The translations under genes and the position numbers were made by a program. From positions 62,001 to 126,000 of the forward strand of contig NZ_KE383869.1 in the NCBI RefSeq assembly GCF_000422505.1: 64,000 bases of DNA, given 5' to 3'. Source of the DNA: Paenibacillus pinihumi DSM 23905 = JCM 16419. Lineage in GTDB: Bacteria; Bacillota; Bacilli; Paenibacillales; Paenibacillaceae. Below are positions 27,656-36,870 of this stretch, one piece after another. Under the pieces are notes generated by a model. It saw only the letters and a program-made list of their open reading frames with translations, had not been told where the DNA came from and did no database searches. Position 1 is the stretch's first letter. Every line of letters starts with the position of its first letter.

Positions 27656-27997
27656 CTAGTCTAATTTGCTGGGCTCCAGCAGTTCACGCAAAATACGGTA
27701 AGCTTGATGTTGCTTATGTTCAGGGTGTTTTAACAGAAGTAAAATGCTTTCCCAGACCCATTTTTGTTTCTCAAGAAAGGCCTCTTGTTCGTCATGGAAC
27801 AACTCATATATGTTCATGTCCAATGCAAGTGCGACTTTTTCCATTGTGCTAATTCGAATGTCTTTCTCTCCGCGTTCAAGTTGTCCGATATAAGAAGCGG
27901 TAGTATTGCTTAACTCAGCGAGCTGTTCTTGAGTCCAATTTTTTGCGATTCGATGTAATCGGATTTTTGCACCAATAAGCTCCGTAAATGTTGCCAT
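27656..27997 (-). CDS. XRE-family regulator, module copy 1
   Basis: 113 residues. HTH_3 domain at residues 8-62 (IRLHRIAKNWTQEQLAELS, YIGQLERGEKDIRISTMEKV) and a C-terminal tail with EKQKWVWESILLLL and RILRELLEP. A paralogue with the same layout (36278-36607) has WIWRTIMLL and RVLREVF at the same points. Divergent from a 53-residue membrane peptide gene followed by a Spo0E-type relic. Likely autoregulator of that divergent transcript. Confidence 0.88.
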   Translation of the reverse strand: MATFTELIGAKIRLHRIAKNWTQEQLAELSNTTASYIGQLERGEKDIRISTMEKVALALDMNIYELFHDEQEAFLEKQKWVWESILLLLKHPEHKQHQAYRILRELLEPSKLD

Positions 27998-28326
27998 AAG
28001 TCTATTACCACAACCTCTCTTATAGAGAAGTTTAGACGAAGGACTGTAGGGGCAGTAGAGGTCTATTGCGACTATTTTATTGAAATAATTGTCGCAATAA
28101 TTTTTATGAGATATAATTATATAAAATCCATATTTACCATAAGTAGGATTGATTCGATAAATCTATAATGATAAGTTGCTCTAATACAAGATTCTGTGCC
28201 AAGCATTCTAATTGTGTAGCTCTTTCCCTTGGGATATGGGGTTAATCTTCTAGTTTAGACTTTCTTGTAACGAGATATTTTTTACTAAAAAATTAATGTC
28301 TTTTGAATACTAGGGGGGGTCAAACA

Positions 28327-28488
28327 ATGTTCTATGAAATTTTGCTCAAAATGTCTCCTGCCGATAGTGCTGCTTTTCTAGTGCTGGCTGCTTTAAGCTT
28401 TTTTGCGCTATATCTTTTCAACCGTAAGGTTACGAAGCAACGGCAAAGAGAAGAAAAGAAGGATGAGTCTGATTCAAAATTAGATTAA
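28327..28488 (+). CDS. Small single-pass membrane peptide, module copy 1
   Basis: 53 residues from the ATG at 28327 (GGGGGGG at 28312-28318 is the ribosome binding site). MFYEILLKMSPADSAAF leads into one helix (LVLAALSFFALYLF) and a charged tail rich in K, R, E and D. It is nearly identical (5 differences) to the peptide at 36871-37032, so its conservation supports real coding. No family recognised. Position between an XRE regulator and Spo0E suggests a regulatory or signalling peptide. Confidence 0.72.
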   Translation: MFYEILLKMSPADSAAFLVLAALSFFALYLFNRKVTKQRQREEKKDESDSKLD

Positions 28489-28528
28489 AGGAGTTTATTT
28501 ATGCTTCTGAACGGAGCTTTTTAGGCGC

Positions 28529-28679
28529 TTGAGCAATTACAGGAGAGAATTGAGCTATTGCGCGGCGAGTTAAACGATTTGGCAGATAACTTTGGGCCAA
28601 CTCAGATGTAGTTCTATTGAAGTCTCAAGAGTTGGATAAGCAACTGACTGGAACGGAGAATGACGTATTAGGCTATTAA
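28529..28679 (+). pseudogene. Spo0E-like phosphatase, frameshifted copy
   Basis: Compared with the intact gene at 37200-37373, this copy carries a 7-nt deletion near 28537 and a 1-nt deletion near 28605. Fragments in different frames still read ERIELLRGELNDLAD and VVLLKSQELDKQL, the Spo0E signature. It is therefore a decayed duplicate. Confidence 0.75.
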
Positions 28680-28897
28680 AGTTTGTCATCAAGGACCGTA
28701 CAAGCTCGCAGGATACACGATCAGGCTGTCCCCTCGAAGCTCCAGTTCCGGTTTTGATCTGCGTTAAGTTTGGTATCCAGTTCCTTGTTTACTCCGCTCA
28801 CACGTTTAGAAAACATATCACGCTGCAAACTGGGCGTTTACCGTTACCAGGACAGGTGTCCCTACATAGAAATAAGCTGATGAGAAAGGCTTAGGTC

Positions 28898-30301
28898 ATG
28901 CGCAGGGATGGTGTAAAGCAGATGGCACAAAAGTTGAAAAAGACAAGTACTCAATTAACCGGACGAATCGTAATTCCCGGCAATCCGTCATACAATACGG
29001 CCAGAATGGAGTTCAACAGGCGTTTTTCCAAATTTCCCAAGGTCATTGTTTTTTGCAAACGAACTCAGGATGTAATCCATGCAGTCAAATGGGCTCGTGA
29101 GCGGGGCGTAAGGCTGCGAGTGCGCAGCGGGCGGCACAGCTATGAAGGTTTTTCGGCTGTAAATGGCGGTATTATTATCGATGTGAGCGAGATGAATAAG
29201 GTCAAGGTTGATCGAAAAAGTAGAGTGGCTATTGTACAAACGGGAAATCCGCTTGCCCGTGTATACAAAAAACTGTGGGATAAGCGTGTGGCAATTCCGG
29301 CGGGGACTGCGCCCGACGTAGGCGTTGCCGGGCTTACCCTGGGAGGCGGCATTGGACTTCTTTCCCGCAAATACGGACTTACGTGCGATAACTTGAAACA
29401 AGTGAAGATGGTCGTAGCTTCGGGGCGGTATGGGGCAAAGACGATTGTGGCAAACAGGAAGAAACATTCCGATCTGCTGTGGGCTTCACGCGGCGGAGGG
29501 GGAGGGAACTTTGGTGTTGCTACAGAATATACATTTCGGGTTAGACCGATTTCATCGGTTTCGATCTACAGTATTACGTGGAAATGGGCTGATCTTCAGA
29601 AGGTGTTGCCGGCTTGGCAGAGCTGGGCCCCGTCTGTCACAAACCGCTTAACCTCAACAATTGAGGTGGCTGCCAAGCAGGTGGGGACCATTGTATCTAC
29701 CGGGCAATTGCTTGGCGGTGAAAAGGAGTTGCGTCGATTGATTAGACCGCTCTTGCGGGCAGGTGCTCCGGTTAAGGTAATGGTGAAGACAGTGCCCTTT
29801 ATTGAAGCCACCAAGTTTTTTGCCGAATCAGACCTAAATTTGGAACCGAAGTTTAAAATAACCGGTGCCTACGGGTTCCGGCCTTTGCCGCCTGAAGGAG
29901 TACGAATTATACGTGACTTTTTATCCAAAGCACCCAACAGGCATTCCAGCGTGTGGAGTCAAAGTTTAGGCGGTGCTGGAAGCGCGGTGAGTCGGGTGTC
30001 GCCTACTGCAACGGCCTATCCTCATCGGAAGGCTGAGACCATCTACGAACTGTCAGCCCGCTGGAGAAACAAGAGGGAGCAGGAGCGGAATATTCAGTGG
30101 GTAAAAAGGTTCCGCAAGGCGTTACGCCCCTTTGTTCATGGGGATTATGTGAATTTTCCCGATTTACAGATTAAGAACTGGCCTAAGGCATATTACGGCG
30201 TGAACTTTGGCAGATTGAAGCAGGTAAAACGAAAGTACGATCCTCATAATGTGTTTCGTTTTGCCCAGAGTATTCCAGTGGGTAAAAAGGCCGGAAAATG
30301 A
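28898..30301 (+). CDS. FAD-linked oxidase, berberine-bridge-enzyme-like
   Basis: 467 residues. FAD_binding_4 domain with RVRSGRHSYEGFS (His at ~residue 80, the usual 8-alpha FAD attachment) and RKYGLTCDNL (Cys ~residue 167, the position of the second covalent bond in bicovalent BBE-type enzymes). The C-terminal BBE motif is YYGVNFGRLKQVKRKYDPHNVFRFAQSIP. It oxidises an alcohol, sugar or similar group with O2 as acceptor; substrate unknown. No signal peptide, though the N-terminus is basic. An AAAGG sequence 9 nt before the ATG supports the start. Confidence 0.9.
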   Translation: MRRDGVKQMAQKLKKTSTQLTGRIVIPGNPSYNTARMEFNRRFSKFPKVIVFCKRTQDVIHAVKWARERGVRLRVRSGRHSYEGFSAVNGGIIIDVSEMNKVKVDRKSRVAIVQTGNPLARVYKKLWDKRVAIPAGTAPDVGVAGLTLGGGIGLLSRKYGLTCDNLKQVKMVVASGRYGAKTIVANRKKHSDLLWASRGGGGGNFGVATEYTFRVRPISSVSIYSITWKWADLQKVLPAWQSWAPSVTNRLTSTIEVAAKQVGTIVSTGQLLGGEKELRRLIRPLLRAGAPVKVMVKTVPFIEATKFFAESDLNLEPKFKITGAYGFRPLPPEGVRIIRDFLSKAPNRHSSVWSQSLGGAGSAVSRVSPTATAYPHRKAETIYELSARWRNKREQERNIQWVKRFRKALRPFVHGDYVNFPDLQIKNWPKAYYGVNFGRLKQVKRKYDPHNVFRFAQSIPVGKKAGK

Positions 30302-30326
30302 CACTGCACTGGTCAGATGGAATGAA

Positions 30327-30359
30327 AACAAAGGAGTTGACGTCGTCAACTCTTTTGTT
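30327..30359. terminator. Terminator after the FAD oxidase
   Basis: A stem of about 15 bp (30327-30341 with 30345-30359, one G-T pair) with a T-rich tail. Confidence 0.8.
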
Positions 30360-30440
30360 AATTTTGCTGATAGCGACATTAGCTGATAAGTAACGGCAAG
30401 TTTTTTACGGAGTGGCGCATGACTAAGCAGAGAACCGTAT
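30359..30440 (+). repeat. rlmH-end-like repeat, decayed copy
   Basis: AATTTTGCTGATAG on the left and GATAAGTAACGGCAAGTTTT at 30385-30404 on the right follow the palindromic repeat plan but the central GAACCGTAT is deleted. A separate AGAGAACCGTATCC fragment lies at 30430-30443. Confidence 0.5.
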
Positions 30441-30492
30441 CCAATTGAATTGAAACCAGCCGATCAAACAGACCGGCTGGCAAAATACGTTC

Positions 30493-31152
30493 TTATTTAG
30501 CTGCTAATTTTGAAGCTTGCTCTTCAGCTTCTTTATATGCTTTTTGTACGACTTCCTTTCTGTCCAGGAATGCTGTTCCTTGTATTCGAATGGTTTCAAA
30601 ATCTTCGATTCCCATCAAATCAAACATGGACTTCAAATATTTGATCGAATACTCCAGTTCGGTATAAAAGTCATTATTGGTGTAAATGGATCCACTGGCT
30701 TGAATTGCAACTACGCTTCTTCCATCATCGAGAAGTCCGACGGATGCTCTTCCATCACTCATCGGGGTACCAATATATCTAAACGTTTCCCTTGCAATCA
30801 AAACATTATCCAAATAGTCTTTTAGTTTTGAGGGAATATTAAAGTTATGCATCGGAAATACGATGACGTACTTATTAGCACTCTTGAATTGTTTTAATAA
30901 CTCACTCATGCGATCTGTTACTTTTTTTTCTTGGCTAGTTAATTCTTTTGCTTCCCCACGTTTCGACCATGCGCTAAAAACATTTTTATCTAACAAGGGT
31001 ACTTCGTCGTCGTATAGATTAATTTGTTCAATAACCTCGTCATTGGAATGCTTCTCTTTGTATGCTTTGAGAAAAAAATGAAACACATCCAAACTAGCAG
31101 ATGTTTTAGAATCAAAATCCGGGTGTGCATTGATGATAAGTACCTTAGTCAT
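30493..31152 (-). CDS. azoR: FMN-dependent NADH azoreductase (AzoR-like)
   Basis: 219 residues from the ATG at 31152 (GGAGG at 31165-31161). Flavodoxin-like fold: VLIINAHPDFDSKTSASLDV is the FMN phosphate loop, FPMHNFNIPSKLKDYLDNV near residue 100 and IQASGSIYTNND near 150 are the AzoR flavin-contact segments. The enzyme reduces quinones and azo compounds with NADH in the cytosol. No regulator is adjacent. Confidence 0.9.
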   Translation of the reverse strand: MTKVLIINAHPDFDSKTSASLDVFHFFLKAYKEKHSNDEVIEQINLYDDEVPLLDKNVFSAWSKRGEAKELTSQEKKVTDRMSELLKQFKSANKYVIVFPMHNFNIPSKLKDYLDNVLIARETFRYIGTPMSDGRASVGLLDDGRSVVAIQASGSIYTNNDFYTELEYSIKYLKSMFDLMGIEDFETIRIQGTAFLDRKEVVQKAYKEAEEQASKLAAK

Positions 31153-31362
31153 GTATATTTCCTCCAAACGTATATTGTCGACCCATTCAATCGACGATTA
31201 ATATAGTCTATAATATAGATTCCCCAGTTGCATGTCAACCTATGCAATTATGTATATTTATGTAGATTTACAAAATAAAAGGGATGCTGCATAGTTATGA
31301 ATAAATTCAAGCGGACTTGATGCAAAATTACAAATAAAAAAGGCATCCGCTTTGGGTGCCTT

Positions 31363-31818
31363 TTGACTTTACCCGCTTCCGGCATGAATCGAAAAACAAT
31401 CTTGCTTTCCTCTATCCTGATGTTTGCCATTTCTAATTTGGTGTATGCTTATATTACCAGGTTCGACGTTATGCTGGCTTTCCAGATTATTCCCGCGTTT
31501 TTTCATCCTGTCTTTTTTTCGATTGCGATTGCGGCTGCTGCCAGTCTTTCTCCTCCCGAAAAGCGCGGCAAAGCGGTCACCCGGGTTATGGCCGGAGTAA
31601 TCGTTGGATTCGCTTTTGGCGTGCCGATTACATCCTATCTCTCCACCAAAATTTCGCTGGAAGCTGCTTTCCTGTTTGGAGCTATTGTGAGCGTCATGGC
31701 CTTTATAGGCATACTGGTCTGGGTGCCTTCAATGCCTGTTCAGGAAAGAATGTCTTCGGCAAGCAGCTTATTTGGAGCAGTATTATGCTTTTGCCGCTTG
31801 CTTTCGTACAGATTCTAA
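31363..31818 (+). pseudogene. MFS transporter fragment
   Basis: The frame encodes about four helices of an MFS sugar/drug exporter (SILMFAISNLVYAYITRFDVMLAFQIIPAFFHP and SPPEKRGKAVTRVMAGVIVG with the usual loop). The first two helices and everything after the sixth are missing against a normal ~400-residue carrier. No ribosome binding site; a hairpin precedes it (about 31339-31362). It is a relic. Confidence 0.75.
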
Positions 31819-31906
31819 TAAAAGCAGCAACTTCCAGTTCACGTGTTGAGAAAGAAAGCATGAATTAACGGATATATGATAACTATGAAAGGAAATTACT
31901 TTACAT

Positions 31907-32476
31907 ATGGAAATGGATCATTTAATTCCCGCAAAATCGAGAGAAGAGTTGAGGTTTTGGCTACAGGACAATAGCAAGACTGAAAAAGCTTGTTGGGTCT
32001 TGGTCAGTATGACGCCCAAATCGGATACGCTCTTATATTTGGACGCGGTCGAGGAAGCTTTGTGCTTTGGATGGATCGATGGCGTGAAGAAGAAAATATC
32101 TGAAACGGAGCTGGCTCAGAGACTGTCCCCTCGAAGCAAAAAAAGCTCATGGACGGAATTGAATAAAGAACGTGTCCGCCGCCTCGAAAAGTTGGGGTTC
32201 ATGAGAGACGCTGGCAGAATGGTTCTTCCTGATATGGATCCGGCTTCATTCAGCATAGATGGAGTTATAGAAGAAAGGCTCAAAGAGGAAAGGCAAGTAT
32301 ATGAGAATTTCATGGCATTTCCGGATCTTTATAAGAGAGTTCGAATCGATACGATCCAAAGCAATAAGAATCAGCCGGAATTATTTAATAGCAGATTGGA
32401 CAAATTCATAACCAACACGAAAGAAAATAAAATGTACGGCCAATGGAATGATAATGGACGTCTGCTGGATTATTAA
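31907..32476 (+). CDS. YdeI/OmpD-associated family protein
   Basis: 189 residues: AKSREELRFWLQDNSKTEKACWVL, LDAVEEALCFGWIDGVKKK and AQRLSPRSKKSSWTELNKERVRRLEKLG are the defining blocks of the YdeI family, small cytosolic proteins linked in some species to resistance to antimicrobial peptides and polymyxin. AAAGGAAA precedes the ATG. Biochemical role unknown. Confidence 0.88.
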   Translation: MEMDHLIPAKSREELRFWLQDNSKTEKACWVLVSMTPKSDTLLYLDAVEEALCFGWIDGVKKKISETELAQRLSPRSKKSSWTELNKERVRRLEKLGFMRDAGRMVLPDMDPASFSIDGVIEERLKEERQVYENFMAFPDLYKRVRIDTIQSNKNQPELFNSRLDKFITNTKENKMYGQWNDNGRLLDY

Positions 32477-32764
32477 GATGTCCAGGCAGCGCTATTGTCC
32501 AGGCAGGTTACCAGTGGCGGCAGTATACGTTATCTGTGAGTGTCTAATAGGGTTGGTTCTGAGGAAATGATTAAGAATTTACTCAAGATGCTCTATACTT
32601 TGTCAGGAGCCTCATTGCTGGCAGTAATGAGGTCAGGGTTCGATCCCCTCAGCTCGTAATAATCTGAGGTTCGCAATTGATAAGAATTCGATTCCTTCTG
32701 AGTTATGTATAATTTAATCATGGCGTCCGATGTCAAATTATTAAAGAAGGAAGGGAATGAAGAC

Positions 32765-33157
32765 ATGATTGTTAAAGCAGCCCAGTTTACAATTCTAGTG
32801 AAAGATCAGCAGGAAGCCAAACAATTTTATACGGAAAGACTCGGTTTTGTGGTTTGCTCGGATATGGAATTTGGACCGGGATCTCGATATGTGACGGTCG
32901 CTCCGAGAGAGGAAAATGAGACCTTGTTCGAACTGGTAAAGGCGGACACACCAGCTCAGATAGCTTTGATAGGCAAACAGAGCGCTGATCAAGTCCTGGT
33001 CATGTTTGAAACAGACGATATTGAAAGAGACTACAAAGAAATGAAAGAACGCGGTGTCGCATTTCACGGAAAACCAGCAACTGTTCCAGGGGGTAGAGGA
33101 GTCGGTTTTGAAGATTTGTACGGTAATCAATTTGACTTGTTTCAATCGGAGGAATAA
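32765..33157 (+). CDS. VOC-family (glyoxalase/bleomycin-resistance-like) protein, copy 2
   Basis: 130 residues from the ATG at 32765 (AGGAAGGGAA upstream); an in-frame ATG at 32705 belongs to the conserved leader and is not used. Differs from copy 1 at about seven positions (for example R4K, A44T, G50E, D63A, P128S), spread along the protein, so both copies seem to be kept under selection. Same fold and uncertainty as copy 1. Confidence 0.88.
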   Translation: MIVKAAQFTILVKDQQEAKQFYTERLGFVVCSDMEFGPGSRYVTVAPREENETLFELVKADTPAQIALIGKQSADQVLVMFETDDIERDYKEMKERGVAFHGKPATVPGGRGVGFEDLYGNQFDLFQSEE

Positions 33158-33200
33158 ATACAATTTTATGGAAATTGAACTGATAAGTTGATACGAGGGA

Positions 33201-33230
33201 AAGCCCAAACTTACATGGTTTGGGCTTTTG
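33201..33230 (+). terminator. Terminator after VOC gene, copy 2
   Basis: A 10-bp perfect stem (33201-33210 with 33218-33227) and T tract. Confidence 0.8.
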
Positions 33231-33349
33231 TGTTGGGAGTGGGAAATCATGATCATGATATTCCGAACATTTATCCCCAAATTGACCGACAATGCATTCG
33301 GGGGTGGAATACGATGGGTGACAGTTTGAGGGATAGAATCTCAAAGAGA

Positions 33350-33925
33350 TTAACGGGAATTAGTTTGCAGATTGAAATAGTCCTTATAGTAGGCATTCTC
33401 ATTCACCAATCTATGAAAATATTGATCCATCTGGGCTACGCTCACCCGATCCGGGTTTTTACGCCACCATTCGCTTAAAGCAACCATCGCGGAAACATGA
33501 AATTCGGCTAACAAGTCATGGGGGATATCGGTCGTTTTGGAATGTTGGAAGAACGTTAATGAGTCTCTTTTCAATATCCGCATGGAGTAAGCTGTCATGC
33601 AATCAAAGAAAAGCTCATCACCATGCTGCGCTCGAACTAACTTGTGAGACTCCGAACCTTCAAAAAATTCATGGGACCAGTAAAAGGGCTTTAAAATCCT
33701 TTTTTCTAATGGAATATCCCAATATTGCTCCATCAGTTGATTCAGCCCGTACTCCAGCAACCTAAATTTATCATCAAAGTGCTTATAGAACGTGGAACGA
33801 TGGACCATTGCTTTTTCGCAAATTTGATCTACAGTAATTTTTGAGAATCTCATCTTTTCCTCTGTCATTAGATCAAAAAAAGCTTTCCATAACCATTGCA
33901 TGGAGCGGCGTTTTCTGAGATCCAT
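33350..33925 (-). CDS. TetR/AcrR-family regulator of the adjacent MFS pump
   Basis: About 191 residues from the ATG at 33925. N-terminal TetR HTH (MRFSKITVDQICEKAMVHRSTFYKHFDDKFRLLEY) and a TetR_C-type ligand domain of Bacillota (LSEWWRKNPDRVSVAQMDQYFHRL). Divergent from a DHA2-type multidrug exporter, the standard repressor-pump arrangement. The ATG at 33964 is a less likely start since GGGGGG lies between the two. Confidence 0.88.
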   Translation of the reverse strand: MDLRKRRSMQWLWKAFFDLMTEEKMRFSKITVDQICEKAMVHRSTFYKHFDDKFRLLEYGLNQLMEQYWDIPLEKRILKPFYWSHEFFEGSESHKLVRAQHGDELFFDCMTAYSMRILKRDSLTFFQHSKTTDIPHDLLAEFHVSAMVALSEWWRKNPDRVSVAQMDQYFHRLVNENAYYKDYFNLQTNSR

Positions 33926-34090
33926 CCCTATTCCCCCCTTTATTCCGTTCATTTTCTCAGACATTTATTTGATACTGTCTTCTAACTATACAAAGCAGGT
34001 GTATTGAAGATATTTTGCAGCCCAAATGGCCTTTATAATGGGAATCGGCTTCATTACTTAACCTCATTTGTATGAAAGGAAGGCATTTAC

Positions 34091-35518
34091 ATGGATTTGG
34101 ATTTACAGAAAGTGAAGCGAATGCCGATTATGGTCTCCCTCATGATGGGAGCATTTGTGGCGACATTAAACGAGACGTTGCTGGGCAATGCCCTGCCTGT
34201 GCTGATGAAGGAGTTTCAGGTCGGCGCCACCACTATACAGTGGCTAACCGCGGCTTACCTGCTCATTGTCGGCGCGCTCATTCCCGTAACGGCTCTCATT
34301 CAGCAATGGGTTACTACAAGACAGCTTTTTTCCATTGCCATGATTACCTTTTTAATAGGTACCATCATCGCTGCAACGGCACCCACTTTTATGGTGCTAT
34401 TAGCCGGACGGGTAATTCAGGCCATTGGTACGGGACTCATCATCCCGCTGCTGATGAATACGTTGTTAAATATTTACCCTCCAGAAAAACGGGGCACGGT
34501 TATGGGGGTACTCTTTTTAATATTTACATTTGCCCCAGCTATCGGACCCACACTTTCAGGCATTATTATTGATGCAATGAATTGGCGCTGGTTGTTCTAT
34601 ACCACTATTCCCATTACTATCATTTCCATCCTCGTCGGTTATGCCTATCTTGTAAATGTAACCACGATCACAAAGCCCAAGGTGGATGTGCTGTCCATTA
34701 TTTTGTCGACATTAGGCTTCGGCGGTATTGTATATGGATTCAGCGCTTCGGGAAATGAAGGCTGGTCAGATCCGCAAGTGTATGGATCGATTATTATAGG
34801 CAGCCTGGCCTTAATTGTATTCACAGTACGGCAACTGCGTATTCCAAACCCGATATTGGAATTGCGCACCTTCCGGTTTCCGTTGTTCTCTCTCTCAATT
34901 GTTCTATTGATTGTTGTTATGATGGCGATGTTCGCAACCATCACTTTATTGCCTATGTTTTTGCAAGGCGTGATGCTCGTCACTGCATTTCAATCAGGAC
35001 TTATTATGCTGCCCGGAAGTGTGGTTAATGGGCTAATGTCGCCGGTTACAGGCAAACTATTCGATCGATTTGGCGCCAGAGTCATTATTATTCCGGGCTT
35101 GTTGATCGTCTGCATTGCCATGTATCTCTTTACCGGATTCACATTGGAGTCAACGGGCATGCAAATTATCTTAACGCATTGTCTATTAATGCTGGGTGTG
35201 GCGCTCGTTCTGGTTCCCGTCCAAACCTATGGGCTGAATCAGATTACGCCTGAATATTATGCGCATGGATCTGCTATTTTCAGTACGCTGCAGCAAGTTT
35301 CCGGAGCGATTGGTTCCGCGTTGTTCATCGCGACCATGTCCGCACGCTCCCGTATCCATTTGGCGGAGTCATCGAATCCTGATACTGTAACTGAACAATT
35401 AACAGCATCTGTCGCAGGCTACAGTGATACGTTCATGCTGGGCTTCGTAATTTCGATCATTGCCGTGTTTGTAGCTGTCTTTCTAAGAAAAAACACAAAA
35501 GAAAAACAAGCGGGTTAA
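34091..35518 (+). CDS. DHA2-family MFS drug exporter (14 TM, EmrB/LmrB-like)
   Basis: 475 residues. Starts MPIMVSLMMGAFVATLNETLLGNALPVLM; the D1-type loop motif TTIQWLTAAYLLIVGALIP and motif C-like GTVMGVLFLIFTFAPAIGPTLSG are characteristic of proton-driven DHA2 exporters. Final helix then a basic tail (RKNTKEKQAG). Control by the divergent TetR is likely. Substrates unknown. Confidence 0.92.
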   Translation: MDLDLQKVKRMPIMVSLMMGAFVATLNETLLGNALPVLMKEFQVGATTIQWLTAAYLLIVGALIPVTALIQQWVTTRQLFSIAMITFLIGTIIAATAPTFMVLLAGRVIQAIGTGLIIPLLMNTLLNIYPPEKRGTVMGVLFLIFTFAPAIGPTLSGIIIDAMNWRWLFYTTIPITIISILVGYAYLVNVTTITKPKVDVLSIILSTLGFGGIVYGFSASGNEGWSDPQVYGSIIIGSLALIVFTVRQLRIPNPILELRTFRFPLFSLSIVLLIVVMMAMFATITLLPMFLQGVMLVTAFQSGLIMLPGSVVNGLMSPVTGKLFDRFGARVIIIPGLLIVCIAMYLFTGFTLESTGMQIILTHCLLMLGVALVLVPVQTYGLNQITPEYYAHGSAIFSTLQQVSGAIGSALFIATMSARSRIHLAESSNPDTVTEQLTASVAGYSDTFMLGFVISIIAVFVAVFLRKNTKEKQAG

Positions 35519-35537
35519 TCTCTTCCCCAGTTATAGG

Positions 35538-35570
35538 ACTGCTCTGCCGCAATACGCAGGGCAGTTTTTT
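35538..35570 (+). terminator. Terminator after the MFS exporter
   Basis: ACTGCTCTGC (35538-35547) pairs with GCAGGGCAGT (35556-35565), one G-T pair, then TTTTT. Confidence 0.88.
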
Positions 35571-36277
35571 GCCTGTTCATCATAGCATTTGAATATGTCA
35601 TCTTATGTCATATATGTTCTTAGTAAATTTGACCCGATACTATGAACAAGCTCAAGGTGGAAGAAGTGAACGGGAATGAAAAATAATAATATTTTTAACA
35701 TTCCATAATGGAAGATGCGTGGTTAAGGCTAAGACGTTTAGGGCATGGGTCCGGCAGAGTAAGCGGATTAACGATGAAAAAGAAAAATGAAGTCATTCGG
35801 CACTTGGGGAATGAGAGCTACGAAGGGGGAGATTAAGCGCCGCGGCGGATTTTTGGCGAATAGGCCCGTTAAGCTGAACTGTATCAGAAGTGAAGGCGAA
35901 ACTTTTGTGGAGAAGCGGGGAGTATTCACATTGGGTAGAGGAGGACAATTTTGCCCCTCTAAAGTGTAATGACTTTGGTGATGAGTAGTTCCCAGTTCAA
36001 CCCAACGTTGCTGGGGCAGCGGACATTGTCACCTGCTTCAGGAACGATGATGCAGCCGTGCCCGCCTACATTAAATTGGTCCCCATAGACTGGACACTTA
36101 GAAAAAAGTGCCGGGCTGTGGGGATATTTTTGTATTTAACAAACTTCAATAAAGGAAATCCCGGAATTTGTGCTGCTCATCGGCATACTTGAATGTTACA
36201 TGTAAGGATGTATGCTCAGATAGGGGAAGCAGGGGTAAGCAGCAAAGCCATGCCCAAAAACGAATAATACAGCTTCC
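35571..36277. other. Gene-free region with a repeat and possible IS remnant
   Basis: It holds the rlmH-end-like repeat (35849-35905, separate entry). A 60-codon frame through it (35787-35969) is an artefact of the repeat. At about 36081-36130 the sequence ATAGACTGGACACTTAGAAA followed by AAGTG resembles the end of an IS3-type element, but no transposase is present. Confidence 0.4.
35849..35905 (+). repeat. rlmH-end-like palindromic repeat, copy upstream of rlmH
   Basis: TTTTTGGCGAATAG on the left, GCTGAACTGTATCAGAAGTG in the centre and AAGGCGAAACTTTT on the right: the same plan as the copies downstream of rlmH, with a few substitutions in the core. Confidence 0.7.
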
Positions 36278-36607
36278 CTATTGTTTGTTGAACACCTCAC
36301 GCAATACACGGAAGGCACGTTCCTGATCTTGAATATCCTGTTCTTTCAGAAGCATAATGGTCCGCCATATCCAGTCATCTTGATTCAATGACTCAAGGGG
36401 ATCACGAAATAAGGCAAATACACTGATATGTAAGGCGTCAGCTATCTTTTCTAACGTTTGAAGTTGTAAGTTCTGTTCACCGCGCTCGACGCGGCTAATA
36501 TAAGGTCCTTGCGAATCCAATACTTCCGCCAGCTGTTCCTGTGTCCAGCCCTTCAAGGTGCGGTAGTGCCGTACTTGTTCCCCAATAACTTTTGCAAGAT
36601 GACTCAC
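36278..36607 (-). CDS. XRE-family regulator, module copy 2
   Basis: 109 residues with an HTH_3 domain (VRHYRTLKGWTQEQLAEVL, YISRVERGEQNLQLQTLEKIADAL) and a short tail (DDWIWRTIMLLKEQ, AFRVLREVFNKQ). Diverged paralogue of 27656-27997, in the same divergent position to a nearly identical membrane peptide gene. The regulator has changed far more than the peptide, which suggests the two modules sense or bind different signals. Confidence 0.88.
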   Translation of the reverse strand: MSHLAKVIGEQVRHYRTLKGWTQEQLAEVLDSQGPYISRVERGEQNLQLQTLEKIADALHISVFALFRDPLESLNQDDWIWRTIMLLKEQDIQDQERAFRVLREVFNKQ

Positions 36608-36870
36608 GTTGGCCGTTCACCTCTTTCTTCCTATAAAAAGTGTAAACTACCGGTGTCATAAGCTTGGAGAGTATCATAAGTTAAGAATATTAATAAATAA
36701 CTTAACTCCTGAGTTAATATGTTATATAATTTCCATATCATTAAATCTCATGCAATACCGCCTAAGAGTTTGGCGGAGAATTACTGAAAACATTCATCTT
36801 AGACCTCATCCTTAGAGTCTGCAATTTTATTATTTGCACTAATGATTTTTGCATTTAGGAGGGTCAGAAT

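Larger units (their letters stand above)
32579..33234. repeat. Segmental duplication, copy 2 (VOC gene with flanks)
   Basis: Homologous to 7611-8255. The leader (about 32595-32670) folds better here: CCTCATT (32609 region) pairs exactly with AATGAGG, followed by GGTCAGGGTTCGATCC with the shape of a tRNA T-arm and then CTCAG/CTGAG. A tRNA relic or a structured leader are both possible; it is not a full tRNA. Confidence 0.85.

Noticed and set aside
32595-32670. Complete tRNA gene in the VOC leader
   Set aside because: Only the T-arm-like part and a hairpin can be drawn; no cloverleaf with matching acceptor arm.
35787-35969. 60-codon plus-strand frame
   Set aside because: It runs through the rlmH-end-like palindromic repeat, has no ribosome binding site and no family resemblance.
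36081-36130. Insertion sequence end
   Set aside because: Resembles an IS3-type terminus but no second end or transposase exists; kept only as a remark.
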